A stretch of DNA of 64,000 bases from an uncultured Oleispira sp. (GCA_913061415.1 CAJXUD010000002.1:412394-476393), one strand, 5' to 3'; numbered from the stretch's first letter, positions 1-10,715 are shown. The notes: generated by a model not told the origin, from the letters alone. Program-made: numbers and translations.

Positions 1-2
1 TC

Positions 3-437
3 ATCTCTGATCAGAATACAGGTACAGGAATCGATTTTACTCAGATTGCAGCGCTGTACTGCAAAACCACAGATGAAGAAGCTTATATTTTAAATCGATC
101 TCCTCAAGAATTATACAAAGTTAACCTCACCAGCGGGCTCCGTGAAAAAATAATGGATTTGCCCAATATATTAGGTGAAGATATCGAACTTACAGATAAT
201 GCCGAGGTAGCATACATCAGCTCCACAGGAGCTCCTCGCTCTTTGCAGAAAATAGATTTAATAAATAAAACAACTAATATTCTATCGAGCAATGATACAG
301 GTTTTGGAATTCGGATTAGTAATCCCTATCAGCTGGCATTTGATGAAAAGCATCAGAGGATATTCATGATAGATTACAACGCTATTATTTTAGTAGATGT
401 TCTAACGGGCGACCGAGTAATATTCTCTAAAGAATAA
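3..437 (+). CDS. C-terminal part of a protein truncated by the window edge; possible beta-propeller/TolB-like protein
   Basis: Frame 3 is open from base 3 through the 153..437 ORF (ISDQNTGTGIDFTQIAALYCKTTDEEAYILNRSPQELYKVNLTSG...); repeated short beta-strand-like motifs. Confidence 0.5.
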   Translation: MSDQNTGTGIDFTQIAALYCKTTDEEAYILNRSPQELYKVNLTSGLREKIMDLPNILGEDIELTDNAEVAYISSTGAPRSLQKIDLINKTTNILSSNDTGFGIRISNPYQLAFDEKHQRIFMIDYNAIILVDVLTGDRVIFSKE

Positions 438-509
438 TTCAACATATTCAGATCTCCGCATCTAATTAAAAAATAGAAGCGGAAATTTCTGTAGGATAAT
501 AATAACGAA

Positions 510-3500
510 TCAGTCCTTACTTCCATGAGGCCTAGTTAATCCAAAGTCCGAGAGAATCACATACATACAAGGAATCATAAACAAGACCAAGGCTGTTGAT
601 GCAAAAATACCAAACACAATAGAAACAACAAGTGGCTGAATAATTTGCGCCTGCAAGCTGCTCTCTAATAATAAAGGTAATAGACCCGCAGCTGTCGTAA
701 GTGAAGTAATAAACACCGCTCTAAAACGCTCTCGACTGGCAAATACGACGGCTTCATGGATTTCATCCCCCTCATCGATATGGTGACGAATGTACTGCAC
801 TAATAAAATCGAATCGTTCACCACAATACCCGCTAACGAAACAAAGCCCATCATGCTCGGCATACTTAATGAATAGCCCAATAAAAAATGCCCCCATACC
901 ACTCCGATAAAGGCTAACGGAATCGCCATCATTACAATGATGGGCTCTAAGTAACTTCTGAATTGAAAGCTCAAAATAACAAACACACCAAACAGCCCAA
1001 TTAAAAAACCTTGCGCCATTGATTGGCCCGTTTTTTGTGCATCTTTCGCTTGGCCTTCAAAATCAAAACGTAATTCCGGATAGTCTTTTAGCAACTGAGG
1101 CATGAGGTTCAGTTTAAAATCGTTAATTATTTCGAAAGATGAAATCTTTCTATTATTTGTATCGCCATAAATACTCAAGCTGCGTAAATCATCGATTCGG
1201 TTAATACGCACATAGCTGCGAGTAAATTCAAATTTCGCTAAATTAGCTAACGGTATCTGACTGCCACTAGGAGTAACAATCGGAAAGTTGGCAAGCTGAT
1301 CGAGATCACGGGCTTGAGATTTATTTAAGCGCACTTCCACATTAACATTTTCAACACCCACCTGAATTTGATCTGCGCGCTGTCCAAAAAATGCGGCGCG
1401 TAATTGACCAGCGATCATTAGCGCATTAATGCCATAATTCTCAGCCCCAGGGCGAACTGAAACTAAAATTTCTTCTTTGCCCATGCGCATATCATCGATA
1501 ATGCCCGAAATACCATCAAACTTAGCCAGGTATTGCTGAATTGTTACCGAGACTTCTTTTAACGAAGCAAGGTCTGGATGCTTGATGCGTAATTCAATGT
1601 CACGACCACCAGGCCCAAGAGTCGGTTCTTTAAAAACTAAAGAAATTGGTTCGGCCAAGGTGCCCACTTCTTTTTTCCAAGCAATAATAACATCACCAAT
1701 TAACGATTCGCGCTCCTCTGCACCCAGCAGATCAAGTCTAACGGTTGCTAGATGCGGCCCTGATTCATTAGCATCAGCGTTACTGCCATATTGTCGTGTA
1801 ATGTGCTGAATTAATGGTTCACCATCCTCAAACTCCGCAGAAAATTGAGCGCCCACTCGCTCTGCTGTACTGACTAAAGTATTCATCACTTTTTCAGTCT
1901 GCTTAAGTGTGGTGCCTGGGGCGAGAATAATACGCGCTTCAACAATATCACCATCCAGATCTGGGAAAGGCGTAAAGCGCACCAATGAAGAGGTTAATAA
2001 CGATACCGAGATCAGCATCAGTGCCAATAACGAACCCATAAAACCATAGCGATAGTGCACACAAAATTTAACCGCTCTCGGTAATTGGTTATTGCGAAAT
2101 GATTCAAAGCGATCAATAAAGCCTTGTTTAAATCTATAAATTGTATTCCGTTCTTCGCCTGTTTTTTCCTGAGCGGGCGTCTTTAATTTTTTATCTTCTT
2201 CTCTTTGTAAAGCATGGCTTAAATGGTTGGGTAAAATTAAGAAGGCTTCAATTAAGCTAATACTTAGCACCAATAATAATACTTGTGGGATTGCTTTAAG
2301 CACAGCTCCCATTTCACCCGTTAAAAATAACAAGCCGCCAAAAATACACACCGTGGTTAAAAAGGAAGACACTACCCCAGGCATGACTTTATTAACCCCA
2401 TTTATGACAGCATCATTAATTTTTTGCCCTCTATCAATGTGCGAGGCGATGGATTCTGCAATGACAATGGCATCATCCATAATGATGCCAATGGCCATTA
2501 ACAGCCCCACCAGCGACATCATATTGATCGACAAACCAAGGCTGGCCATTAAAAATAAACCACCCATAAAGGCTACCGGTAGCCCAGCGGCAACCCAAAA
2601 TGAATAACGAATATTAAAAAACAGCCATAAGGTAAAAAACACCAATGCGATACCTTGCCAACCATTTTTCAGCATCATTTGTATGCGTTCAATTAAGATG
2701 GATGACATATCGTTGGTCAAGGAGAAAACAACTCCTTGCGGCGCAATTTTTCGTTCAGCATCAACAAAAGCCTGTACTTTCTCTTTTACTCTTAGCGCAT
2801 CTTCTTGTTTGTTTTTACTGATTTTAATAATTGCTGATGTTTGACCATCAAATAAAATTTTCTGTTCGTCTAATTTAAAACGATCGGTAATAATGGCTAC
2901 ATCCGATAATCGAACGGTTGCTCCATTCGGACTCGCGCCTACGACCATATTGGCTAAGGATTCAATGCTATTACTTTGGCCTTCGAAGCGAATTAAAAAT
3001 TCTTTTTCATCTGTTTCAATGTTGCCGCTAGGCATTTTAATATTTTGTAAACTCACCTGATTAGCAATATCACTCACACTTAAGCCCATTTGGCGAAGTG
3101 TATGCAGGTCCAACTCAATACGATATTCGTGCGCCGAGAAACCACTGACTTCAACCAAATCCACATCATAGTCACGCTGCAACTTACGTTTTAAGGCCTC
3201 GCTATAGGCTTTTAACTCAGGCAATGGCAGTGGCGCACTCACCGCGATATCCACCACTTTATCGTTACGATTCAACTCTTGAACAATGGGTGATTCAATT
3301 TCGTCAGGAAAATCATTGATAGCATTGATTTGTGTTTGCACATCAAAAGTCATTCGTCCTAGGTCGGCTTTCTCATCCAGCTTTAGTGTTAATCGCGCCG
3401 CACCTTCTAATGCTTCGCAGCGCTTCTCAAGAATATTTGATAAACCATCAACTGCATCCTCCATACGTACGCATAAACTTTCTTCAACCTCTTGTGGAGA

Positions 3501-3656
3501 TGCGCCCGGATAGATAATACTGGCAACCACATACAATGGCACAAATTCTGGAAAGGTTTCGCGTTTAATATCCGGCAAGGCTTTTAAACCCAGTATGATC
3601 AATGAGATCATTAATAAATTTGCAGCCGTTGGATGGCGGGTAAAAAAAGCGATCAT
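510..3656 (-). CDS. Efflux RND transporter permease subunit (AcrB/HAE1-like)
   Basis: 1048 aa, typical RND N-terminus (FFTRHPTAANLLM), GLLMAIGIIMDDAIVIAES and VSLAGIVVNDSILLVQY TM4/TM10-type motifs. Confidence 0.95.
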   Translation of the reverse strand: MIAFFTRHPTAANLLMISLIILGLKALPDIKRETFPEFVPLYVVASIIYPGASPQEVEESLCVRMEDAVDGLSNILEKRCEALEGAARLTLKLDEKADLGRMTFDVQTQINAINDFPDEIESPIVQELNRNDKVVDIAVSAPLPLPELKAYSEALKRKLQRDYDVDLVEVSGFSAHEYRIELDLHTLRQMGLSVSDIANQVSLQNIKMPSGNIETDEKEFLIRFEGQSNSIESLANMVVGASPNGATVRLSDVAIITDRFKLDEQKILFDGQTSAIIKISKNKQEDALRVKEKVQAFVDAERKIAPQGVVFSLTNDMSSILIERIQMMLKNGWQGIALVFFTLWLFFNIRYSFWVAAGLPVAFMGGLFLMASLGLSINMMSLVGLLMAIGIIMDDAIVIAESIASHIDRGQKINDAVINGVNKVMPGVVSSFLTTVCIFGGLLFLTGEMGAVLKAIPQVLLLVLSISLIEAFLILPNHLSHALQREEDKKLKTPAQEKTGEERNTIYRFKQGFIDRFESFRNNQLPRAVKFCVHYRYGFMGSLLALMLISVSLLTSSLVRFTPFPDLDGDIVEARIILAPGTTLKQTEKVMNTLVSTAERVGAQFSAEFEDGEPLIQHITRQYGSNADANESGPHLATVRLDLLGAEERESLIGDVIIAWKKEVGTLAEPISLVFKEPTLGPGGRDIELRIKHPDLASLKEVSVTIQQYLAKFDGISGIIDDMRMGKEEILVSVRPGAENYGINALMIAGQLRAAFFGQRADQIQVGVENVNVEVRLNKSQARDLDQLANFPIVTPSGSQIPLANLAKFEFTRSYVRINRIDDLRSLSIYGDTNNRKISSFEIINDFKLNLMPQLLKDYPELRFDFEGQAKDAQKTGQSMAQGFLIGLFGVFVILSFQFRSYLEPIIVMMAIPLAFIGVVWGHFLLGYSLSMPSMMGFVSLAGIVVNDSILLVQYIRHHIDEGDEIHEAVVFASRERFRAVFITSLTTAAGLLPLLLESSLQAQIIQPLVVSIVFGIFASTALVLFMIPCMYVILSDFGLTRPHGSKD

Positions 3657-5038
3657 AATGAGTTACCTTCCAAAGACTGCTCTGGAAATGACTGCTCTTT
3701 TTTCACTGATAATCCCATTCCCTCAATCGCAGGTAATAAATCGTTCAGTACTAACAAGTCTCCCTCTGCAATGGCCGAGGCATCATTAGCTTGAATAACC
3801 GTATCAAGTTGATTGCGATACAAAACCGTTACCGGAACAATTTTCAATGTGTTTTCGGTGCTCATTAAATAAATACGATTGGTATGCAAGGCTTTTTCTG
3901 GAACTGAAAACTGTGAGCTTGCCTGCCCTATTAAACTCGCTTTTATAAACATGCCGTTAAGTAAAGGCGGCTTCCCCGGGCGCATAGCCGTAAGGTCTTG
4001 AGTTATTTCTAAAATCACTCCAACGGTTGCCTGGTTAAGATCGACAGTTTCACTAATACGCTTTACTTTTGCAGGCCAAGTTTGGCTGACACGACCACTT
4101 TTTAATTCGATTTTCGCATCGATTTTATTTAGAACTTCATGAGTAACCATGCAGTTACTGCATTGTTGTAAGCTCGGTAAGAGACTAGACATTAAGGTGT
4201 GCATATCGTGAATAGCAACCTGAGCTTCTACTTCCATAATTTCTAAAGAATGACCAATCAGCATAATCTGATTCAGATTCACAACCTGATTCGTTTCCAC
4301 CCCGACACTGGCTACTTTAATATTACGCGGTGCAGTAATCACAGTTTTACTCACAGAGCGTCTAGCTTCCTCCACTTTTGCCGTGGATAAATTTATTTTT
4401 GCGATCGCGACAGATTTTTTGTTAGCGAACAGCGCCAGTTGCTGGTTAATTTCTTGGACTATTTTTTCTTGAGTGAGTAACTTCACCCGCTGGGTATCTA
4501 AATCCGATTGCGGCAACATGCCCTGCTTTGTTAATCGTGCTAGGCGCTTATTCTCTTGTTGCTGTAAGGCCAAGCGGCTTTGCTCTATTTCTAAGTTTTT
4601 CGCGAGGTTTATCTTTTCTTGTTTTAATTTTTCGAGCTGTAACTGATTACTATTAAGATCCGCTTCCGCCTGCGCTAATGCCAGTTTATATTTCAATGGG
4701 TCAATGCGTAATAATTCAGTGCCTGCAAGAATGTATTCACCTTTCGCGAGTTGCGGCGACTTAAATAATATTTCACCACTCACTTCTGCAACGGCGCTCC
4801 ATTGTTGCTTTGGCCTTACTTGTCCAAAGCCGGTAATTTTCGGTGCAATATTTGTCAGCGCTAGCGGCATCACTTCAACTACTCTCGCCATATTATCCGC
4901 TGTGGATACGGCTATTTTAGGCTTTAAGGCAATGCTCAATACTAAAATCAGAATGCCTGCCAGCAGAGCAGGAAAGAACAACAATTTAGGATTAGCCGTA
5001 AAGAAAGTTTTGAGTCGAATAAACATCGTCATTATCAT
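3653..5038 (-). CDS. Efflux RND transporter periplasmic adaptor subunit (HlyD/MFP)
   Basis: N-terminal TM, lipoyl-like and coiled-coil regions; 4-bp overlap with downstream RND permease gene. Confidence 0.9.
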   Translation of the reverse strand: MIMTMFIRLKTFFTANPKLLFFPALLAGILILVLSIALKPKIAVSTADNMARVVEVMPLALTNIAPKITGFGQVRPKQQWSAVAEVSGEILFKSPQLAKGEYILAGTELLRIDPLKYKLALAQAEADLNSNQLQLEKLKQEKINLAKNLEIEQSRLALQQQENKRLARLTKQGMLPQSDLDTQRVKLLTQEKIVQEINQQLALFANKKSVAIAKINLSTAKVEEARRSVSKTVITAPRNIKVASVGVETNQVVNLNQIMLIGHSLEIMEVEAQVAIHDMHTLMSSLLPSLQQCSNCMVTHEVLNKIDAKIELKSGRVSQTWPAKVKRISETVDLNQATVGVILEITQDLTAMRPGKPPLLNGMFIKASLIGQASSQFSVPEKALHTNRIYLMSTENTLKIVPVTVLYRNQLDTVIQANDASAIAEGDLLVLNDLLPAIEGMGLSVKKEQSFPEQSLEGNSL

Positions 5039-5593
5039 TATTCAAGCACGCTCATATTAATTTAAAACCCCACAGAATAACTGCGTTATTCTACATTACT
5101 ATAGAGGAATATTGATTACACGATTTAAAACAGGTTAATTTGTCCTAAATCATATTACCGATTCAATCTGCAAATTTTACCGCCTATACGCATATATCAG
5201 TGTAGTGGCAGATGATGAAACTTGGGGGGAATTATTCGAATAAAAGCACCTTCAAAATCTTAAAAATATTGACCACTCGATGGCTAAAAAAATATAAAGT
5301 AATCTTGAAGGATATTCCTTTCAAGTTACTCTTTTCTAGGCTACGTTAAGACTCCCTTCTACATGTAATTGGTTGCAATAATCCTACTGCGCACAAGCTG
5401 TTACCTAGAATTTGATATCCAGGTTCATACGCCCTTTATTTTTATGCTAAGACCTCGCAGTCATTCACATCAATGGGGAATGAATGAAGAGTATTCCAGG
5501 CTCCGTACTCAGCTATTTATTGCCTAATCGCTTTTGTGAATCTGACCGCTTTACCCAATTAACCACTGAAATCACATCAGGTTGCTTACTCGG

Positions 5594-6257
5594 CTACAAC
5601 CAAGTACCGGCGATTGAACATTGGAGTTCATGATGAAAGTGCCCTAATAGCGTTCGATATTTTTCACCCATCGCAAGCTTAGTATGAGAGCGAGCCACTT
5701 CGTCAGCTTCCGCTAAATTAATGGTAATATGCCCACAGTCATGGCCGGTAAATACCGCATATTGATGTTCAAGTGGACTCACAAAATGATCGTTCACATC
5801 TCGACCAGCGGTAAAATCAAAACTTAATCCACCTTCTGGATCTTGAGTAATATTTTTCAAGGGTAGATCCAGTGCTTTTAACGTATAAAGTGCACAACGC
5901 TTAGCAAGCGTCCATCTTCTTCTACAAGGGAATATGTTCAACGATGCTCAAGTCAGGGATCGTTTCATTAAAACGACAAGCAAAACACAAGACTTCATCT
6001 TTACCTTCAACCGGGACGAAGGTATTTAAGTTAACCATTCCCGTACAGGTTTTATAATCGGCATGGTTATCGCATTTTTGATAGCGAATCTCAGGTTCTT
6101 CAGCTTTGAAATACTGCCCTGTGGTTTCATCTAAATTATAAGGTTCAACCTTATCAAAATTATCATCTAAACCAACAATACGGCCACAGGCAAGACAGCT
6201 ACTGCTTTCAAAAAATAATATCTGATGGGCTTGGCAATCACATTCAAAAGTTTTCAT
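5594..6257 (-). pseudogene. Decayed putative zinc-binding metallopeptidase (PF15887-like) with N-terminal zinc-ribbon
   Basis: Two overlapping-frame fragments (5922..6257 CDCQAHQILFFESSSCLACGR...SIVEHIPL*; 5594..5941 LAKRCALYTLKALDLPL...MGEKYRTLLGHFHHE...). Expected contiguous HIPLWKKM..AKR is broken by TAG and a frameshift; C-terminal part after the HxxHE-like motif is missing. Confidence 0.7.
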
Positions 6258-6375
6258 TCAAGTACTCAGCGCACACAGGGTGATGTATAAATAGCATTAA
6301 AATATAGCGCTACATACTATTGTTTCTACTCAGTGTAGTTGATTCATTAAAGCTCTATAAGGTATTGAAAACTAG

Positions 6376-7653
6376 CTATATTTTTCCACAGTCTAATTTA
6401 TTTTGCCCAGGGACAACGCCTGTCATAATAGTGGTCTGATAATCAGTGCCATTGAAGGCCTGCTCAAAGATAGCTTGCTGATAACTGCACAGGCCGTCAT
6501 CTCTTTTCATGGTGATAATGCCCTGTATGCGTCGCCCCGTTTGGATACCCGTAATTTTATGTCTTAGAATGCTCCAATCACGACTTGTTATATAGACATA
6601 TTGCAGTTGCTCTTTCCATTGATAGCTTTTCGCCCAGTCTTGCGCGGCTATTAATGCACTTTGTTCTAAGTCGCTATCTTGCATGCCCTTGTCAGGTAGC
6701 TCGTTATTGGCTGTTCGCTGAAGGTCTTGCTGGGCATAGCGAGCATCGACCGCTGCTTTGGCTTTTTCTGCATAGCTTTTTATTTGGCTTTCCATTTTGT
6801 TCTGCGCGGCCTGATCTTGGCTAATTTGGCGCATTGCTGTTTTGTCTTGGCCTAGCGCATTATAGTTATTGTTCTTTTCCCATAGCTGCTTGCCAAACGA
6901 GACGTTTGCAACCCAAAGCAGTCCGGTATCTTGCTCAATTAAAAAGCGCCCCATATGTCCCATTTCATAAACAGGCTTCCCAATTGCCTGACTCAATTCA
7001 TCAACATAAATGTAAGTACTGTTGGTACAGCTGCGGCAATTCATTCCTTCTAATACAATCTGCTTCTCTGGTTCGATTTTTACGTCTATCTGATCATATT
7101 GCTTACTACCAACGGTTTGTCTAACGGCTGCGTAATAAGTGCCACTACCACCCGACACTTCAAATGCTGCAATACCCTCTCCTGTCATTAGGCGTTTAGA
7201 CTCGGCTAATACAAACTCTTTGCCCTGCTCTAAACTGATCGTTGGGGTACCTTGTTTGCTGTACACATTGGCGTAAACAATTTTACTCCAAGCTTCCTTC
7301 CCGAGTGGTGCATCTGCCATGACGGATACAAAAGTATTTTCATCATAAGCAATCAGGTAAATTCCCATTGCGTTAAAAAATACCGGCCGCCCCAATTCAT
7401 TAGAAGCATCATCTTGCAACTTATAGCCAGCCGCAGGGCAGCGAGGGCACGCTTGAGTAGCCATCATTTTTTGTCCATTCATCTCGCCATATTCGACTTG
7501 TAGCTTCTGCGTTGGCCCGCCCGCACTGCGTTCAGGAATTGCCAGTTGATAAATTCCATTAACGTTTTCAGGGCTTAGCTCAAGTGCTTGGACAGTAAAG
7601 GGGGCTGACAGGATTAATATTAAAAGTGATGAGGTCGTGAGGGGGTTTAGCAT
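6376..7653 (-). CDS. Exported protein of unknown function with two CxxC-containing repeats
   Basis: Signal peptide (LLILILSAPFTVQALE); ACPRCPAAGYKLQD...GRPVFF and MNCRSCTNSTYIYVDE...GKPVYE repeats. Confidence 0.75.
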   Translation of the reverse strand: MLNPLTTSSLLILILSAPFTVQALELSPENVNGIYQLAIPERSAGGPTQKLQVEYGEMNGQKMMATQACPRCPAAGYKLQDDASNELGRPVFFNAMGIYLIAYDENTFVSVMADAPLGKEAWSKIVYANVYSKQGTPTISLEQGKEFVLAESKRLMTGEGIAAFEVSGGSGTYYAAVRQTVGSKQYDQIDVKIEPEKQIVLEGMNCRSCTNSTYIYVDELSQAIGKPVYEMGHMGRFLIEQDTGLLWVANVSFGKQLWEKNNNYNALGQDKTAMRQISQDQAAQNKMESQIKSYAEKAKAAVDARYAQQDLQRTANNELPDKGMQDSDLEQSALIAAQDWAKSYQWKEQLQYVYITSRDWSILRHKITGIQTGRRIQGIITMKRDDGLCSYQQAIFEQAFNGTDYQTTIMTGVVPGQNKLDCGKI

Positions 7654-7855
7654 AAAGACTCCTAATTAGCCTGCCGGAAGAGAGCGGCATATAAACGTAT
7701 ATTTTTTACATACTATTAATAATAGCCACCCTGCCAGATTTGCAAGAAATTAAGGCGTATAAAACAGCTGTCTATTCGTTGGTAAAGTACTAGAGGAGGC
7801 TACTGAAGGCAGAGCACTAGAGGAACAGTACTAAAGGGCTGTGGAATAGATTCTG

Positions 7856-8071
7856 TTATTTCCAACCTTGCAACCAAGTATCGGTATTTTTTAATTCTTT
7901 CCAATCAATCGCTTCAGCACGGTTTGATAGAACAGCTTCTATTAGACAATGAACGACTTCACCCTCGTCATCGAGCTTCAATTCAGTGATCAAAAAATGT
8001 TTTTCTTTATTAACCGGTTTTACTGCTGTCCATTTGCTATTGAGTAATTTTTTAGGATTAATCGCATTCAT
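7856..8071 (-). CDS. TIGR02450/DUF2389-type small Trp-rich protein
   Basis: NPKKLLNSKWTAVKPVNKEKHFLITEL...EAVLSNRAEAIDWKELKNTDTWLQGWK is the family pattern. Confidence 0.85.
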   Translation of the reverse strand: MNAINPKKLLNSKWTAVKPVNKEKHFLITELKLDDEGEVVHCLIEAVLSNRAEAIDWKELKNTDTWLQGWK

Positions 8072-8216
8072 GATAAAAGTATTCCTAATGTTTGAATATT
8101 CATAAGTTTAATATTCTTATAACGGTATATTAGTCTGATAAATATAGCTAAATAATATATGGGAAAATAAAAAAGAGACCATTAAGATAGAGCCCAATAA
8201 AGTATCAGCTGATTTT

Positions 8217-8729
8217 TTAATCGTATTCAAAAACTCTTTTTAGCTTCAACTCTCGTATTAAAGAATACATACTGGTCATTAAAGCCAAGCTATTAGAGAT
8301 CAATCCCGCATAGGATGAAACTAAAATATTATGTCCAATCCAAGCAAAAATACACAACAGTAAGAATATTCGTAATCGTTTAAGATTAATCTGTAAATTG
8401 CCTATACAAAAAAATATCAATGCGAGCGATGAAAATATTGAAGCACTGCCCTGCCAAGTAAACCAACATACCACAGGAGTCAGTAAGATAGACGCTAAAT
8501 ATACAGATTTGAACTTAGGGTGTGATTCTAACGGAATCGCTAATGAGGCCTGTAAAGCAGCCAATAACATGACGACTGAGCCAGTATAGGCATTCAGCAA
8601 TGAAAAGTGAATACACATAAATAGTGCCGCAATCACCTGCCCTATAAGTAAAAACTGACGGCGTTTTAATAATGGCCAAAGTGTATTGGACAAAATGCCC
8701 AGTGCACCCAATACGGTTGCTAATTCCAT
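8217..8729 (-). CDS. YgjV-family inner membrane protein
   Basis: 170 aa, multiple TM helices, LWPLLKRRQFLLIGQVIAALFMCIHFSLL-like N-terminus. Confidence 0.7.
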   Translation of the reverse strand: MELATVLGALGILSNTLWPLLKRRQFLLIGQVIAALFMCIHFSLLNAYTGSVVMLLAALQASLAIPLESHPKFKSVYLASILLTPVVCWFTWQGSASIFSSLALIFFCIGNLQINLKRLRIFLLLCIFAWIGHNILVSSYAGLISNSLALMTSMYSLIRELKLKRVFEYD

Positions 8730-8756
8730 CTTTTTATTTCGCTAAATAATGCTATT

Positions 8757-9401
8757 TCAAATACACGCATCGCGCCTAACTTCAACCAAGCTCAACTCTG
8801 CGTCATGAATGGCCACATCAAATGATTCAATACCACTGTTCTTGATTAATGCATACTCACTCTCAAAGATAGGAATAACCCAACTGAGTTTTACATGCTG
8901 CATTCCGATATAAAAGTTATTGAGTTCATTTGGTTCACCCCGAGGTTCATCAAATAATAACGCTTTTGGCCAATTTTCTGGAACTCGCTCAATTACTTGC
9001 GCCGGTAGTATTTCTTCAGCGACCAGATTACGTTTAAGAGCATTGATAATGTATTTTGATATTTCACAAATATAATTACTAATGGCGTCTACTTCGTCAT
9101 CAACAATATCATAAGGTAAAGCCATCAGCAGTTCTGAGCTGCAACTTTTGCCATCATCAAACTTGCAGGATGATAAGCCGATGGTCGCGACTCTCGATAC
9201 CTGATCCATATCTTCACCAGGGAAAACATACACTTCAACTATTTCTGCTTTATTAAAGGTATTATTGGTCGACATGATATGTCGAGTTTCTGGCATGCCC
9301 CAGCATTTAATATACTCAGCTAGGATGATTGATCGCTTTATATCACATTCTAAATCTAGATCATGATCAAAGCACTCATCCGAATCTGCAGTAGAATTCA
9401 T
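8757..9401 (-). CDS. Suppressor-of-fused (SUFU)-like domain protein
   Basis: VEVYVFPGED...VATIGLS...SSELLMALPYD pattern and downstream WVIPIFESEYALIK resemble bacterial SUFU domains. Confidence 0.5.
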   Translation of the reverse strand: MNSTADSDECFDHDLDLECDIKRSIILAEYIKCWGMPETRHIMSTNNTFNKAEIVEVYVFPGEDMDQVSRVATIGLSSCKFDDGKSCSSELLMALPYDIVDDEVDAISNYICEISKYIINALKRNLVAEEILPAQVIERVPENWPKALLFDEPRGEPNELNNFYIGMQHVKLSWVIPIFESEYALIKNSGIESFDVAIHDAELSLVEVRRDACI

Positions 9402-9566
9402 TCTTTACACCTTTGTCTTTTTAAATACGTAGAAACATATCGTGCTAGATTAATACAGCATCAGCCTGAATCCAATCGTGGGTTGATTTTATCTATGAAT
9501 AACTATTCAATTACAACCTAATTAAAATAAAGATTAACGCAATATACGCTAAATCTTGGAGTGTCT

Positions 9567-10103
9567 ATGAACATCATTGCCTTTGCTGCTAGTAACCATA
9601 AAGCCTCTATAAACAGACAGCTAGTAGGCTACGCTGCTAGCTTATTAGACAAGGTAGAGAGAGTTGAGGTGTTAGACCTTAACGAGTATGAGATGCCTTT
9701 ATTCAGCCAAGACGTGGAAGCAAAAATTGGCCACCCTCAACAGGCCAAAGATTTTTTAGCCAAGATTGCTAATAGCGATGGCGTAATTATTTCATTCGCC
9801 GAGCATAATGGTTCTTACACAGCGGCGTATAAGAATATTTTTGACTGGTGTTCACGTATCGAACCTAAAATCTTTAACGGCAAGCCAATGGTTTTATTAT
9901 CCACATCACCTGGCGCTAGAGGTGGCGCGACGGTATTAGCCACCGCTGTTGATTCTATGCCGCGCTTTGGTGGTATTGTAAAAGCCAGCTTATCTGTTCC
10001 TAGCTTTAACGATAATTTTGATACGGATAAACAGTGCTTAACTCATGAAGAGCTCAACTTGCAGTTGGCCGATGCGGTGAGTCATTTAAATCACTTGAAG
10101 TAA
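9567..10103 (+). CDS. NAD(P)H-dependent FMN reductase-like oxidoreductase
   Basis: Flavodoxin-like fold: FAASNHKASINRQL, SDGVIISFAEHNGSYTAAYKNIFDW, LLSTSPGARGG. Confidence 0.85.
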   Translation: MNIIAFAASNHKASINRQLVGYAASLLDKVERVEVLDLNEYEMPLFSQDVEAKIGHPQQAKDFLAKIANSDGVIISFAEHNGSYTAAYKNIFDWCSRIEPKIFNGKPMVLLSTSPGARGGATVLATAVDSMPRFGGIVKASLSVPSFNDNFDTDKQCLTHEELNLQLADAVSHLNHLK

Positions 10104-10121
10104 GCATTACTCGATTTTTTG

Positions 10122-10149
10122 CTGCGGTATTAATGATTAAATGCCGCAG
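10122..10149. terminator. Hairpin between convergent genes, likely bidirectional terminator
   Basis: CTGCGGTATT aatgatta AATGCCGCAG just after stop at 10103 and before convergent stop at 10180. Confidence 0.6.
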
Positions 10150-10179
10150 TGTGTTTCCTTCAAATGACTAAAACACCCA

Positions 10180-10635
10180 TCAAAATGATTCAATCGTTTT
10201 AGACTCAGATAAATCTTCCACAACTAAATCCAATAACTGCATCAACTGTTGTGCTTGAGCGCTATCAATACTATTAAATTTGCACCCTATTTGCTTAGGA
10301 ATGTGCGCCGCTTTTTTCTTTAATGCTTGCCCTTCGCTTGTTAGCTGAACAAGGCGCTTACGCTTATCTTGTGCGTCTTTTATTATTTCAAGCAGCTGCT
10401 TGTCGGCCATTTTCTTTAGAATCTGGGTCATCGCGCCACCATCAATTGCCGTTTTTTCTAACAACTCTGCAATGGTGATTTTATCTTGCTCCCACAATGC
10501 CATCATCACAACATACTGAGGGTAGGTGATATTGAGTTCGCTTAGCGGCTCGCGATAAGCCCGCACGATGCTGTTTGACGCCATATATAAGCGGTGGCAG
10601 AGCTGATTTTTTAGCTTTAGTTGTTCGTATGACAT
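10180..10635 (-). CDS. ohrR: MarR-family transcriptional regulator, OhrR-like
   Basis: MarR wHTH; N-terminal NQLCHRLYMAS with Cys as in OhrR; divergent from an ohr-type gene. Confidence 0.75.
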   Translation of the reverse strand: MSYEQLKLKNQLCHRLYMASNSIVRAYREPLSELNITYPQYVVMMALWEQDKITIAELLEKTAIDGGAMTQILKKMADKQLLEIIKDAQDKRKRLVQLTSEGQALKKKAAHIPKQIGCKFNSIDSAQAQQLMQLLDLVVEDLSESKTIESF

Positions 10636-10657
10636 AAGTATCTCCTATGCCCACATA

Positions 10658-10677
10658 TTAATTTGCACACAAAGTAT
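10658..10677. promoter_or_regulatory. Second, imperfect OhrR-type operator (16/20 match)
   Basis: TTAATTTGCACACAAAGTAT versus the perfect palindrome ATACTTTGCATGCAAAGTAT, in ohrR/ohr divergent region. Confidence 0.55.
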
Positions 10678-10715
10678 TTGCAATCTCTAATTGCCTAGTA
10701 TATCTTATTAATCAA

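Noticed and set aside
5304-5325. CTTGAAGGATATTCCTTTCAAG near-palindrome
   Set aside because: Short, imperfect, and not positioned next to a clear promoter; insufficient support.
6585-7503. Plus-strand ORFs 6585..6824, 6834..7124, 7252..7503
   Set aside because: Antisense shadows of the well-supported 6376..7653 gene.
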